From Tetragonia tetragonoides (Eukaryota > Streptophyta > Magnoliopsida > Caryophyllales > Aizoaceae), in the NCBI GenBank assembly GCA_038025085.1, contig CM076151.1:5755001-5819000 (forward strand): a stretch of DNA of 64,000 bases, given 5' to 3'. Position 1 is the first letter of the stretch, and each line of letters begins with the position of its first letter. A program made the position numbers and the translations under genes. The notes beneath the pieces are model-generated. The model worked only from the letters and a program-made list of their open reading frames with translations. It was not told the origin of the DNA and did not search any database. Positions 11,772-26,521 of the stretch are shown here, one piece after another.

Positions 11772-13379
11772 TAGGTAGAACTTCTAACAAAAGTACAGCA
11801 TTTTATCTTCTTTTCTGTGTACTTATAACTATATTCATTTACTTGTTTACGGTCTACCTTTTAACACTTAGTCGCAGGCCGTAGCAGTCAACCTTTAGAA
11901 GTTTTTCTTTTGTGGGGAGTAAGAGGTTATTATTGTTATCTGTATGTCTGTATCTAGTCTATGACCGTTGTTTTAGCGCTGCTCTAAAGTTTACTATACA
12001 TTTGCTTCGTATAGCATGTGTTGGAAAATAATTCCGTACTATTGATCCATGGTGCATATAGTTATAAGTACAGAGATAAGTAGTTATAACTATGTTCATT
12101 TTCTTGTTTATAGCTGGGTGAGTGGCTTACAATTGTGTACAACAGACTTTCTAGAGCATGTCAGCATGTGTGGGTAGTTTGAGCTCTCTGGTTACTCGTC
12201 TTGTGACTCTTGTCAAAGTAGCCATATGTTTCTTCAGATTTCGGCCCTTCACATTCTTACTCACAGTATATGGACTTCGGTACATTCTGCTTTTACCGTA
12301 ACGCTGTTGATGCTGCTCTCAAAACTTATTATCCTGCACCTACTGGCCTGTGCTTGGATGGCAATCCTGCAACCGACGAAATGAAAAATTGTGAAGAAAC
12401 CAAATGCAAGCCACCACAAGTGCCCTATAGCAGAAATGGCTCAGCAATTAGAAGGGGTTCTGTACTTCTGTCGTGACAAAGGAGAAAGCATTATTATGCT
12501 ACATATATACTCCTTATTTAAGCTAGCCTTCTTATATCTATTCTGGTGTTCTCTTGATATCATAGTTTCTTTCAACTTGACACCAATAAGAGCAACACTT
12601 TGCTTCTCACCAAGCCTTATGTGGTACACTAGTACATATACATTAATTGAGGGTCCTTGGATGTTCCTTCATCAGCTTACACACAAACAAAAAAATTTAC
12701 ACTTGATAAAAAGAAAATTATATAATTGGTGGAATCATGATTTAATATGAAACTACTTCCAATTGCAAATCGAAATTTCTATTACATAACACATTATTTA
12801 TATATAGTAACATTGTTGTGCTCTTTCTAAAATAAAAAAGATATTTGATCATCATATATAAGTCATATGATGTTTCTTAGTAGGGAGTGTTATTTAAATT
12901 TTCTTATCAACTTGAATGGTCGATACCTGATAAAAAAATTTGATCCTTAATTATGATATTGATTTTTAACCCTATTAATAATCTTTTATGCTACACGATC
13001 ATATATATTTTAGATCTAATGTAAATTAAAAACCGGTTAATTGACAATCTAAATGTGAACATATTGTATTATACTCATCTAAATCAACATTTTAAAAATG
13101 TATTGATTCGATGTTAACTTGATCCCATTAACCTATTTCGACATAAATCAAAGTAACACAAACCCCAGACGAGAATAATGTTAAGACTGCATTTGAACTT
13201 TGAAGTGTTATACTACAATTAAAAAAGAATTAATAGGTTTTTTTTGGTGCAAAAAGAAAAAAATTGGTCTTATATCTAATAAACAAATAAAAAAGAAAAA
13301 AGAAGTTACACAGTTTTACGAGTATTTCCTTTTTCTTTTGGGTTTTTCTCCCTTTTTTTTTGTGTGTGTGCAGACTGCA
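11772..13379. other. AT-rich intergenic stretch, no gene recognised
   Basis: Holds the former 3' region of the NLR gene and AT-rich sequence. A 68-codon frame at 12270-12476 (NAVDAALKTYYPAPTGLCLD...) looks more protein-like than its surroundings, but I do not recognise it and it has no neighbours that extend it. It may be a fragment of a lost exon. Confidence 0.5.
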
Positions 13380-14701
13380 GAGCAGTAAAGATCCCCCCCC
13401 CCCTCACCCCTCTCTCTCTCTCTCTCTCTCTCTGGACTCTCACTCCACCTCCACCCTCGCAATCTTGTGACCTCGTCAATCCGTTGACTCTTCTCTCTCT
13501 CTCTCTCTCTCTCTAATCTAATCTATCTATCAATCTATCTCAGTCTATCCCAGTTGTCATTTTCGTCTTTCCAAGGCCCATTTTTGGTTCATAATCTTGT
13601 ATCCAGTGGGGGTTTTTTCTGGGTTTATCTCCTTCAATTGCCTGGTTTCAAGAATTACGTTTTTTTTCGGTGAAGAATCAATGAAGTAAACTTGATGGGT
13701 CAAAAATCTGATGAATTTGGCGCAATGGGTTCAACTTAATTAGGTAAGTTGTTTGATCCCTTTTTGTCTTTCTGTATTTTTGTCAACTTGCAATGTGTTT
13801 GTTAGATTTCCTCAATGAAGTTAAATCATATAGAAGTATCTTTGAGTTAATATTGGGAAATGCGTATCAAATAATCGTTCTTTTTGAGTTGGCGTTCTTG
13901 ATAATTGAGTTTTCTTTCTCCATTTTGAGCAAATCTTTTAGTTTCTGAGAGTCATTGTCTTGTGGGTCGATTTGTGCTAGTTATGCTTGTGATTTCTGAT
14001 CTGAACTGGCTTTTTTAGTCTAATTTTGCTAAAGGGTTGTTGAAATGTTTGATGGGTGGTTGATTATAATGAATTGATGAAGTTGATTGATTACCATGTT
14101 GGGGAGTAAAATTGTATTGCGCCCAAGAAATGTTCTGTTTGGACTAAGGTTGCAATTGCAGTATGTGGTGGTAACTTTTCTCATCTAATGAGATCTCAAA
14201 AGCATAAATGCACTGTACTCAACAGTTTGAGAAGTAGTATGTATAATACTTTGGTAGCTTTTGGTTCCCTGTGCTTTGTATACCAATTACCAATGGGTGT
14301 GTCTTAGAAAGGAAGCTTTTTGCTCTGCTGCTCCTCCTCTAACATTCCAGATATGTATGATAAAAGTATTGGGTTGTCAAGCCATTTACCCTGAAACAAT
14401 AGTCGGTTCCGTATGCTACAATCTAATTAGTTTTTATTTATTTAGCAGTTACTAGAAATAAATGGAAAGAAAGATGTTCAAAGATGTTGACTGTTTGTAT
14501 TTCCTTGGGTGCATAAATTTTCAGGAATTTCAAGGGCGGTTAAAATGGTTGTTATGGTTGGAAAATGACCTTGAACACGATGGACAGAACTCTGAGCTAC
14601 TATAGATTTTAATTTTTTTAAAGCATGCAACGTTGCAAGTTTGGCAAGAAAAACAAGAAGACTGGAAAAGTGATTGCGCCATTATATAATTGCAGTGAAT
14701 C
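13380..14701 (+). promoter_or_regulatory. 5' leader of the PHT4;6-like gene: CT-rich exon, leader intron, two uORFs
   Basis: A CT/TC-rich tract (about 13403-13515) typical of plant core promoters and leaders is followed by a leader exon ending TTAATTAG at 13743. An intron from 13744 (GTAAGTTG) to 14695 (AATTGCAG) follows, and the coding exon begins at 14696, six bases before the ATG. The leader exon holds two short upstream frames, ATG-AAG-TAA at 13681-13689 and a 15-codon frame at 13695-13739. Exon limits are inferred from splice consensus, and the transcription start is unknown. Confidence 0.65.
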
Positions 14702-16030
14702 ATGCAAGAAAAGAAATTTCCAACGCGATATTTGATTGTACTCTTGACATTCGTATGCACATCTGTCTGTTATATAGAGCGTGTGGGCTTCTCAATTGCT
14801 TATACAATAGCTGCTGATGCAGCTGGAGTAAATCAGTCGAGCAAAGGCACAATACTTTCCACATTTTATTATGGTTATGCCTGTTCACAAGTACCTGGAG
14901 GATGGGCAGCTCAGAAAATAGGGGGCAGGCGTGTGCTTCTCCTCTCCTTTGTTTTATGGTCTTTAACTTGTGCCCTAGTGCCCCTAGACCCCAATCGAGT
15001 TCTGCTTTTGGTTCTTGCACGTCTCCTTGTTGGTGTAGCTCAAGGATTTATATTCCCTTCCATCCACACAGTTTTGGCGCAGTGGGTTCCTCCCCATGAA
15101 AGATCTAGGTCCGTTTCACTCACTACTTCTGGGATGTACCTGGGTGCAGCTGCGGGAATGCTTCTTATTCCAAGTTTGGTGAAGTTCAGGGGCCCCCAGT
15201 CTGTCTTTGTAGCTGAAGCAGCACTTGGAATCATGTGGTCTGCACTTTGGTTTAAATATGCATCTGACCCTCCCCGCTCTGATCATCCCAAAGCCGCTGC
15301 TGCTGGATTTGGAGAAAATATACTGCCACTTAAAGGGAATCAAAAGTTGAAGGTGGAAAATGGAGGGAGCTTGAGCAAAACTGCAAAGATACCGTGGAAG
15401 AAAATCTTACTCAGCTTACCTGTCTGGGCAATTGTGGTGAATAACTTCACATTTCATTATGCCTTGTATGTGCTTATGAATTGGCTACCCACATACTTCG
15501 AACAAGGGCTCCAGCTTAGTCTTCAAGAGATGGGTTCTTCTAAAATGATGCCTTACTTCAATATGTTCATATTCTCAAATATTGGTGGGGTCGTTGCCGA
15601 CCACCTCATCACTAAGAAGATCATGTCTATAACTTGGACCAGGAAGTTCTTGAATACCTTAGGATTTGTTGTGGCCTCTCTGGCACTGGTGGCGCTGCCT
15701 ATCTTCAGAACCCCTGGTGGGGCTGTGTTTTGTTCTTCTGTGGCGCTCGGCTTTTTGGCTCTTGGAAGAGCTGGTTTTGCCGTGAACCACATGGATATAG
15801 CTCCCAGATATGCTGGAATTGTGATGGGAGTTTCCAACACGGCTGGTACACTAGCTGGAATTGTTGGAGTTGAGCTTACCGGCCAGCTTCTGGAAGCTGC
15901 TAAAGTTGCTGATTATGATATCTCTAGCCCCGAAAGCTGGAGACTAGTATTCGTTATTCCTGGTTTGCTCTGCATTTTGAGTTCAGTTGTATTCATACTG
16001 TTTTCTACCGGAGAAAGAATTTTTGATTGA
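14702..16030 (+). CDS. PHT4;6: PHT4;6-like (SLC17-type) anion/phosphate transporter
   Basis: Intact 442-residue protein of the major facilitator superfamily. It lacks the long plastid transit peptide of PHT4;1-PHT4;5 and matches the PHT4;6/ANTR5 branch, whose Arabidopsis member is a Golgi-located phosphate transporter; by family, phosphate or another organic/inorganic anion moves with cations. Visible features: an N-terminal membrane segment (about 10-25) followed by the family signature IERVGFSIAY; SSKGTILSTF; the MFS loop 2-3 motif GGRR at 74-77; PLDPNRVLLLVLARLLVGV; QWVPPHERS (MFS loop motif); a long hydrophilic central loop about 190-230; and six further hydrophobic segments, with the C terminus ending shortly after the last at FSTGERIFD. 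The ATG is six bases after the leader-intron acceptor and fits the family start. Codon use is ordinary, and I see no breaks. Confidence 0.92.
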   Translation: MQEKKFPTRYLIVLLTFVCTSVCYIERVGFSIAYTIAADAAGVNQSSKGTILSTFYYGYACSQVPGGWAAQKIGGRRVLLLSFVLWSLTCALVPLDPNRVLLLVLARLLVGVAQGFIFPSIHTVLAQWVPPHERSRSVSLTTSGMYLGAAAGMLLIPSLVKFRGPQSVFVAEAALGIMWSALWFKYASDPPRSDHPKAAAAGFGENILPLKGNQKLKVENGGSLSKTAKIPWKKILLSLPVWAIVVNNFTFHYALYVLMNWLPTYFEQGLQLSLQEMGSSKMMPYFNMFIFSNIGGVVADHLITKKIMSITWTRKFLNTLGFVVASLALVALPIFRTPGGAVFCSSVALGFLALGRAGFAVNHMDIAPRYAGIVMGVSNTAGTLAGIVGVELTGQLLEAAKVADYDISSPESWRLVFVIPGLLCILSSVVFILFSTGERIFD

Positions 16031-17428
16031 GGTAGGCTTTCTATGGTTCATACATTCTTTCACTGAAGTCCTGGAAAGATTTCTGCTGGGGAAATATCTC
16101 TTCCTGCATCACTGTCTCTGTCACCCTCTGAAATTGAGCATGTTTCATATCTGCATATTTAGCTACAATCTTGTGATATTTTAGGCCACAGGTGGCTAAA
16201 TTTTTGTTTCCAGGTCCCAAAATTGTGCTTCCTGGAAAATTACCCTGTTAATTATGTCTCGCTCTCATGCTTGAGCTTTTGGTATCTGACACTAAGGAAT
16301 TCTGATTTGATAATGCATTTTTGGGTACGAACCACTGAATCAAGTTGCTAGGAGTGGGGAAATTTGAGAGTTTTGGTTCTTGAGAATTTTATTCGTGTTC
16401 AATAAGATATTGCGGAAATTGTTGTATTATAGAGACTGCCATTATCAAGTGAATACTTGTCATCGTGTCCAGCATCATTGGAACACGCCAGACTGCACCA
16501 TCCATCAATTCAGGTTGTTGAATTGACAAGTTTGAAGTGTATACAGATCCTTCTTGTCTGAATTCTTTACTATGACATTGTATACTACTAGTTCTTGGAT
16601 TGTTTTTAGGCATTAAATAAAACTGCAGAGTTGTAGACTGTCAGTAGGTTCACTCTTAGATGTCAGAAAGCTTATTCCCCTCTGATTGTATTATCTAAAA
16701 TGTTGTGCCACGATGATGTTTTGAGCTCATCAGTGTCGACATTTGCTTCTATATGAGTATGCTGAAACTGATAGGTTACCCGGAAGAATATTGTGTCTGT
16801 TCTTTCAGATGAAAAAGGTTTCAGTCAATGATTGTAAGCTGTAAGTAAAGATTAGATGCTACTCTTATTTGGATTTGGATCCTCTGCTGTCAAGTCCCAC
16901 AGCAGAGGATCTGAACCCCTCTTATTTCTTAGATTTATTTATTTTGGGTGTCCCTGAAAACAAAAAGGTGCAGAGGGAGCATTTGGATAGATTGTCTTTT
17001 GCATCAGAGGTGATTAATGCAATATGCAAGCTGAGAATGATGAGACCTGCAAAGAGTGAAAAAACTTAAGAGACATATACCTCATGAAAACTTGACCTTA
17101 ATTCATAAAGTTTTTTTTTTTTTTTTGACAAGTATTCATAAAGCTTGATACATAAGTTTCTAATCATGAAGCTTGCAGATTTGAAAGGTTTGCCCAATAT
17201 TAAAAAGGACAGGGAATGGAGATACATGATGTGATACATGATGTCTATTGTCTAACAGATACAGAAGAGCCCCTCAATAATTGAACCATTGGACCTCCCA
17301 TTTCAGCAAATAAGACTCAATTCGTAATGTGATCTATTGGTCATTTCCTTTCGCCAACTCCTATTGGGTGCCAACTGTATACACAACTTCTGAGATAATA
17401 AAAAAAGGAAGTATACACAATATTGTCT
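16031..17428. other. 3' region of the transporter gene and intergenic DNA
   Basis: Probable 3' untranslated sequence continues for several hundred bases. An AATAAA-containing word (taaataaaac) near 16613 is a plausible polyadenylation signal. No further gene is recognised. It holds a 13-bp hairpin at 16878-16911 and a poly-T run near 17108. Confidence 0.45.
16878..16911. repeat. Perfect 13-bp hairpin
   Basis: GATCCTCTGCTGT (16878-16890) and ACAGCAGAGGATC (16899-16911) are exact reverse complements around an 8-base loop, CAAGTCCC. The inner ends resemble those of some plant foldback elements, so it may be the remnant of a MITE that lost its interior. Its position, 850 bp past the transporter stop, makes a 3'-end RNA role less likely. 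Confidence 0.8.
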
Positions 17429-17698
17429 CAGACCTGGCAAATGGGTCGGACAGATCGATTAAAAATGGGGTTAAAATAGTTGGGTCATTATCGTGTTCGA
17501 TTTCGGGTTACCCAATGGGTTTGACAAATGTTGTCTCACAACTTTTGGATTCAGGCCGGATTTGGATAGGGTCATTTCAGTTTCGGGTTAAAATGGGTCG
17601 GATCATTTCGAATTTGAATTCAAATCGGGTTCGATTGGGTCAGTAACGAGTCGGGCTCAAATCGATCATTGGTTCGGGTCCGTTTTTTGCCAGCTCTA
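17429..17698. mobile_element. hAT-like non-autonomous element, third copy
   Basis: Begins CAGACCTGGCAAATGGGTC and ends TTTTTTGCCAGCTCTA, the same inverted ends as the 6308 and 7393 elements, around a G/T-rich degenerate GGGTCGG/TTTCGGGTT interior. I see no convincing target duplication. No coding capacity. Confidence 0.55.
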
Positions 17699-17773
17699 CA
17701 TAGTTTTGTTCCTTGGTGGTCCACGGCTAGATATTTTCGAATACAGTACTACAATCTTGATTGCTAGTTGCTA

Positions 17774-19509
17774 AATTTTTTTATATGGATCTAAGTCCAT
17801 CCAACTTGGATGGACCACACGGTGGCAATTACGTAATTTTGGGTGGTTCTGAAGTTTTTAGTGTAATATCGTGTTTTCTCCCTCCTGACTCTCTCTCCTC
17901 CGCATCTACAATCCAACCACGCAATCCACACTGCTCCCACTCCGTCCTCCATCTGCTGGACACTCCGCGCCCTCCATTCCTTTCTCTTTCTCTCTCCTCT
18001 CCCCTTCTACAAGACCCATATTGGCGGCAAATTTGATCGGACTTGTTGATTTAAGGTCCAAGGTTTGGATGGTTTGATGGAGGGGGATGTGCTTGGTGGG
18101 GGTGGTGGGGGTTCGAATTCGATGGTGGGGAACTGAGAAATGACGATGGATGAGTGTAGTGCTTGCTAATGTGAATTTGCAAGCAATTTTGATGGCTGAT
18201 GATGATAATACTTAATTCTTTTCTTTTTTGTTTTGTTTTTTTTTGTTTGTTTCTTTTTCCTTTATTTTTGCTCAGCCACTTCACAAATGGGTTGCCGGTG
18301 GTTTCTGCGGTCACCGTCTAGTTGAAGTTGGACGGCGAGTGGTGGTGGGCAAGAGGTGCTGAATTGCTGATGGACATGGTTGCTGGCGGTGGTAATGAGT
18401 GAGGAGAGAGAAAATAGTCATATGGTAATTGAGTGAAATGGTCTTCTCTAATTGGGGAAATAAAATGCTCGTTGTGCTACTGACATTGCTTGTTCAGTGT
18501 TTAGACAAAATTGAGATTAATTTCACTAACAACGTTAAGATTAATATTATTAAGTGGTAGCACATACGGTACATAATTCTGCCCTTCACAAAATATTAAT
18601 CAAATTGTTCATATGTTATATACGTAATGTTCATAAAAAAATAGTCTAATTGTTCATAGGTTATAAGTGCAATTTTTCATAAAAAGAGTCTAATTGTTCA
18701 TACGTAATGTTCATTAAATATAGTCTAATTGTTCATAGGTTATAACTGCAAATTTTCATAAAATAGTCTAATAGGTCATAAGGTATAAACGTAATGTTCA
18801 TTTAAAATAGTCTAATTATTCATAAGGTATAAACGTAATGTTCATTTAAAATAGTCTAGTTGTTTATAAGGTATAAACGTAATGTTCATTTAAATAGTCT
18901 AGTTGTTCATAAGGTATAAACGTAAGTTTCATTTAAAATAGTCTACTTGTTCATAAGGTATAAACGTAATGTTCATTTACAAGGCCGGTATAAACGTAAT
19001 GTTCATTTAGAATAATCTAATTGTTCATAAGGTATAAACGTAATGTTCATTTACAATTGTCTACTTGTTCATAAGGAATAAACGTAATGTTTATTTAGAA
19101 TAATCTAATTGTTCATAAGGTATAAACGTAATGTTCATTTACAATAGTCTAATTGTTCATGAGGTATAAAAGTAAGGTTCATTTAAAAAAATTAACATAA
19201 GGTTCATAAAAATATGCTTGATAAATAAAATTTAATTTTTTTTAAAATGAAAATGGAATAAATCCTTTCAATTAAAAAGGAATAGAATAAATAAATAAAA
19301 CTCATATGTAAAAAAGAAAGAAAAAATAAGCCAGAAACCCTTACAAAAAGAAAAAAGAAAAAAAAAAAAAAACAAAAGAGAGAAAGTCATGGGACCACTT
19401 CATTCAAAGATTTCCAAAAAAAAGGGTAAGATTTGAATTGTTCAAATCAGCTTGAACTAGGCCTGTGGTTCAGCCATGTTGGCTGGACACAGGTCCATCC
19501 AATAAGCAC
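17774..19509. mobile_element. MULE-like non-autonomous element (1.7 kb)
   Basis: Bounded by a perfect 12-bp direct repeat, TGCTAGTTGCTA, at 17762-17773 and 19510-19521. Just inside, the left end reads GTCCATCCAACTTGGATGG followed by ACCACACGG. The reverse complement of the right end reads GTCCAGCCAACATGGCTG followed by AACCACAGG. These are diverged terminal inverted repeats. The interior holds a G/T-rich segment (18060-18360), a minisatellite and an A-rich tail; no transposase is visible. MULE target duplications are usually 8-11 bp, so 12 may include chance matches. The superfamily assignment is inference; the element boundaries are better supported. Confidence 0.6.
18596..19215. repeat. AT-rich minisatellite, about 44-bp unit, about 14 copies
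   Basis: Repeated words TAAACGTAATGTTCATTTA, AATAGTCTAATTG and TTCATAAGGTA recur in fixed order with a period near 44 bp. The first copies are more diverged, and there is a partial duplication at about 18984-19008. It lies inside the MULE-like element, so it probably expanded after insertion or was carried in with it. Confidence 0.85.
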
Positions 19510-19928
19510 TGCTAGTTGCTACTTATTTTTGGTGCAATGCTAATTGCTACTTTAGTACCCCTTTTTATTTTACTATTTTAGGTTTGCTACTTTAGTAAAT
19601 AGTACATACGAGTACTATGTACTAAAACAATAGGTTGAAAAGTGGTCCAAGAAGTAAATAGGGTATTCCCACATACTCCCAATCTCCCTTGTCTTACCAT
19701 CAAATGATCAAAGTAGCTGAAGTTCTTCTATTACAGTATTACTGTACTAGTTTAGACACTTGATCCCAAATCCCAGCCACATCATTTCCTTTCTAATGTC
19801 AATGGCACCACAAGCACAATGGGGCCATCTTTGATTCCACTCAGTTTGTGCTTTTGGCATCATTTCTTCTTTCTTGTTTTCTCTCACCGTTACTCTACAG
19901 GATTTCCTAAACCTTCCCTTGTCAAATT

Positions 19929-20145
19929 CTGAAAGGAGAAGTAAAATCAACTGGGTGACCTGCCAAAAAAAAAAAAAAAAGAAAAAGAACTGGGTTGGGT
20001 ACTGTTCAAGTTGCTGTCTTTCTGCTTCTAGAAGATACCCACCAACGAATTAAAAATGTGGGAAATTAATTGCCCATTGTGGGGCTTAATTGGTCGACAG
20101 TGTTCTTGTTTTCTTTGTGAAGGCTTGAGCTTTTTCAGATATGGC
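19929..20145 (+). promoter_or_regulatory. Conserved promoter/leader block of GLR-A
   Basis: Contains GTTCAAGTTGCTGTCTTTCT, then a GAAATTAATTGCCCA-type word and AAGGCTTGAGCTTTTTC, ending at a donor-like GTAAGTATCT at 20146. The same ordered words precede GLR-B and GLR-D, and their downstream part precedes GLR-C. A non-coding first exon spliced over about 740 bp to an exon near 20890-20905 (ordered word CAGTAGCTGAGGGAAGAAGG) is the simplest reading. Exon limits are inferred only. Confidence 0.55.
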
Positions 20146-21080
20146 GTAAGTATCTCTATATCTTCATATTCTATTATTTCCTTAATTGGAGTAATTCTTT
20201 AGTTGTGTGGCTGTGACACTTGTGGAAATATTAGTTTAGTATAATTCCACTTTCTGATTATGTCGGCAGTTTGCTTCATTTTGCCCTTTTCATAACCCAT
20301 TTCAGGTGCTCTGACAATTTCTTTTGTTCCTGAAGCTGATTGAATTCTGTTCAAGGGGAGCAGAAATTTTGGTCTTCCATTCATGTTCCTCATTTCTGGG
20401 TTTAGGGGTAAGTCTCCACAAAAATGTCATCCCTTTTTTTTTTTATTTATTGATTTATAGAAATAGGTCTGTTATTATTTGATTTTATCTTCTTTGTATG
20501 AATGTATGACAAAAAGCTGCAAATAGTTTATTTATAGTCACAGGTTCCACATTTCCATAGTTTAATGTCAAATTCACAGACTCTTAGTACTTATTCAATA
20601 TTATCTTCTCCCCCCCTCCCCCTTTCCACAGAGCTTGAAATGTTATTTTTATTTTTATTTTGTTTAGGGGGTTGGGTGGGGTGATTTTGAGCAAAAGAGG
20701 CCAGGATTTTTCTTTTCACTATTTTACCTTTGATGTTGTTTACGTTTCTTGTTAATGCTGCTCGGTTGCGTTGATTCGGATTTCATGAGTTTCTGGTTCC
20801 TTTGGGGTTTATATAATGTCTGTGAAATTCTAACTGAACTTGCTTACCTGAGTCACCTCGGCTCCAACTCACTATTTTTTTTAAAAATTTAGTAGGTTTT
20901 CAGTAGCTGAGGGAAGAAGGAAATTGATTTCTAAGAATGATAATAATATTATTCTATGTCCAAATTCCAAGGGTTACTATGAGTGTTTATACTGCTTATC
21001 ACATGTGGAGCACCTGAGTTCTGCGTCACTGTGGAGTGAGGACCTTGTGCGCAGTTTCAAGCTAGTATTTAGTTTTCATT

Positions 21081-25044
<3,964 letters not shown>

Positions 25045-25935
25045 AAGAGATGTTGACATTTACCACGAGAATCATAATGATAACATTGTGTTGATTTTAG
25101 AAGAGCATCACAGGGAATCAGAGTTCAATTGTTTACGGTGAATCCAGATGTGGTAACTTCAGTATTAGTCAACTTCTAAGATCATTTTGAATGTATAATT
25201 AGCAGGCCGATGGCCAATGTTCTACTGCAGTAGTGCCATATGGCACACAGCTTACACAAGAAATGACAAACAAATCAATCCATGTGTAAATAAAATGATT
25301 TTTTAGTTTATTGATGGCAATGCACCTTTCATCACTTACTCTCCATGCTGCTGTGAGGTTAGCTATTGCCCTCTATCAATATTGGTGTCATTTGGAGTAG
25401 TATCACACATTTTGATTCTATAACATTTAGGATTTGCATATTCTGTTATAGTCTTATGTTCTCAATAGAAATACCTTCTGACAGATTTTATGCTAGGTTT
25501 TATAAATCCATCCACTGCCATCTGCTGCACAATTGCACTGTTCAATGTATGTGTTTTAATGTAAGACCAGAGTTTTTTCATTATGCTTTTATGTGCAGAA
25601 AACCCGTCTAGAAGATCCTGGATTTCTAGTGGTTTAGTCCATCTATTCATTTTTGAGTACAGCATGAATCTGCCTTGTGAACCCGCGCGACATTACTGTT
25701 TTATGTCCCTCTGCCTTGTGAATCTGCCTTTTGTTCTCCCAGCAGAAGAACTTGCAAACAAGGCTAGTGGGTGATTTCAATTTCAAATGTTCTATTTTTT
25801 GGAGCACTTTGAGCATATAATCCATTGAATTTCTTTGGGTTAATGCCTTTGGACCTTAGATAGTTTAGCTGTCCTGTTCTTTATTTTCAGATACCTTTTT
25901 GCGCCAAATACACCATATATAAGCTTTCATCATGT
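25045..25935. other. 3' flank of GLR-A with array-conserved block
   Basis: Contains words also found after GLR-E (for example GGCACACAGCTTACACAAGAA against GGCACAACCGCACAAAGC, and TTTGGAGTAGTATCACACA). This shows that duplicated units include 3' flanking DNA. No independent gene is seen. Confidence 0.5.
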
Positions 25936-26098
25936 TAAAGGAGAGGTAAACTCAACCAGGTACTGTCAAAGTTGCTGTCTTTTTGCGTCTACAAGGATAC
26001 CCATGTGGAGAATCAAATCCCCACTTCGGAGGTACGGAGTACTAAAAATGATTGCTTTCCCTGTGATTGTGAAGGAAGCTTTGCGCTTTTCCTCTATT
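25936..26098 (+). promoter_or_regulatory. Conserved promoter/leader block of GLR-B
   Basis: Runs from TAAAGGAGAGGTAAACTCA through GTTGCTGTCTTTTTGCGTC and GAGAATCAAATCCCCACTTC to GCTTTTCCTCTATT, followed by a donor-like GTGAGTCTCT at 26099. It is homologous to the blocks before GLR-A and GLR-D. The preceding GCGCCAAATACACCA word is also found before GLR-D. Likely a non-coding first exon and proximal promoter. Confidence 0.55.
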
Positions 26099-26369
26099 GT
26101 GAGTCTCTATTTTACTCTTCTTTCTCTCTCTTTGATTCTCTTGGATTTCATGAAATATTCTTCCCCAATTATAATAATTCTTTGGTTCTCTTTATGTGCC
26201 TGTTCTGTTCCAAATTATTCTTTGTATTTGTTACCCTTCACGGGGGCACATTGGAAAAGAGTTAATTTTCTGCTTTTTGGTAGACTTGGGCAATTAGCTG
26301 TTTTTGCCCTTTCGTGACCAGTGTCAGGTAGGTGACATCCACCATGTCTATTTCTTTTGTTTTAGAGGC

Positions 26370-26521
26370 TGCTACCATACATACATTAATATTAACATTA
26401 CCCCACTGCCCCCAAAGAGGCTCACACCTAGGCAGGGTAAGGGGGTCTGTTATACGTAGCCTTACCCCCGAGAGAGTCTCACGGCTGTTTCCGTTTGACC
26501 CGAGATCCGAAGTGTGAGGAC
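26370..26521 (-). mobile_element. SINE-like fragment, minus strand
   Basis: Read on the minus strand it carries a B-box-like GGATCTCGGGTCAAAC, then GGAAACAGCC, then a GGGGGTAAGGCTACGTATAA block and CCCCTTACCCTGCC. This is the order seen in tRNA-derived plant SINEs of the Au type. It lies in the probable leader intron of GLR-B. The B box is imperfect and the 3' tail is not the usual TTG repeat, so this is a diverged copy. Confidence 0.5.

Noticed and set aside
12270..12476. 68-codon frame NAVDAALKTYYPAP...
   Set aside because: Looks somewhat protein-like but I know no family and no adjoining exon; described only as part of the intergenic stretch.
16869..17069. 66-codon frame downstream of the transporter
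   Set aside because: Its first part is the 13-bp hairpin, and nothing recognisable follows.
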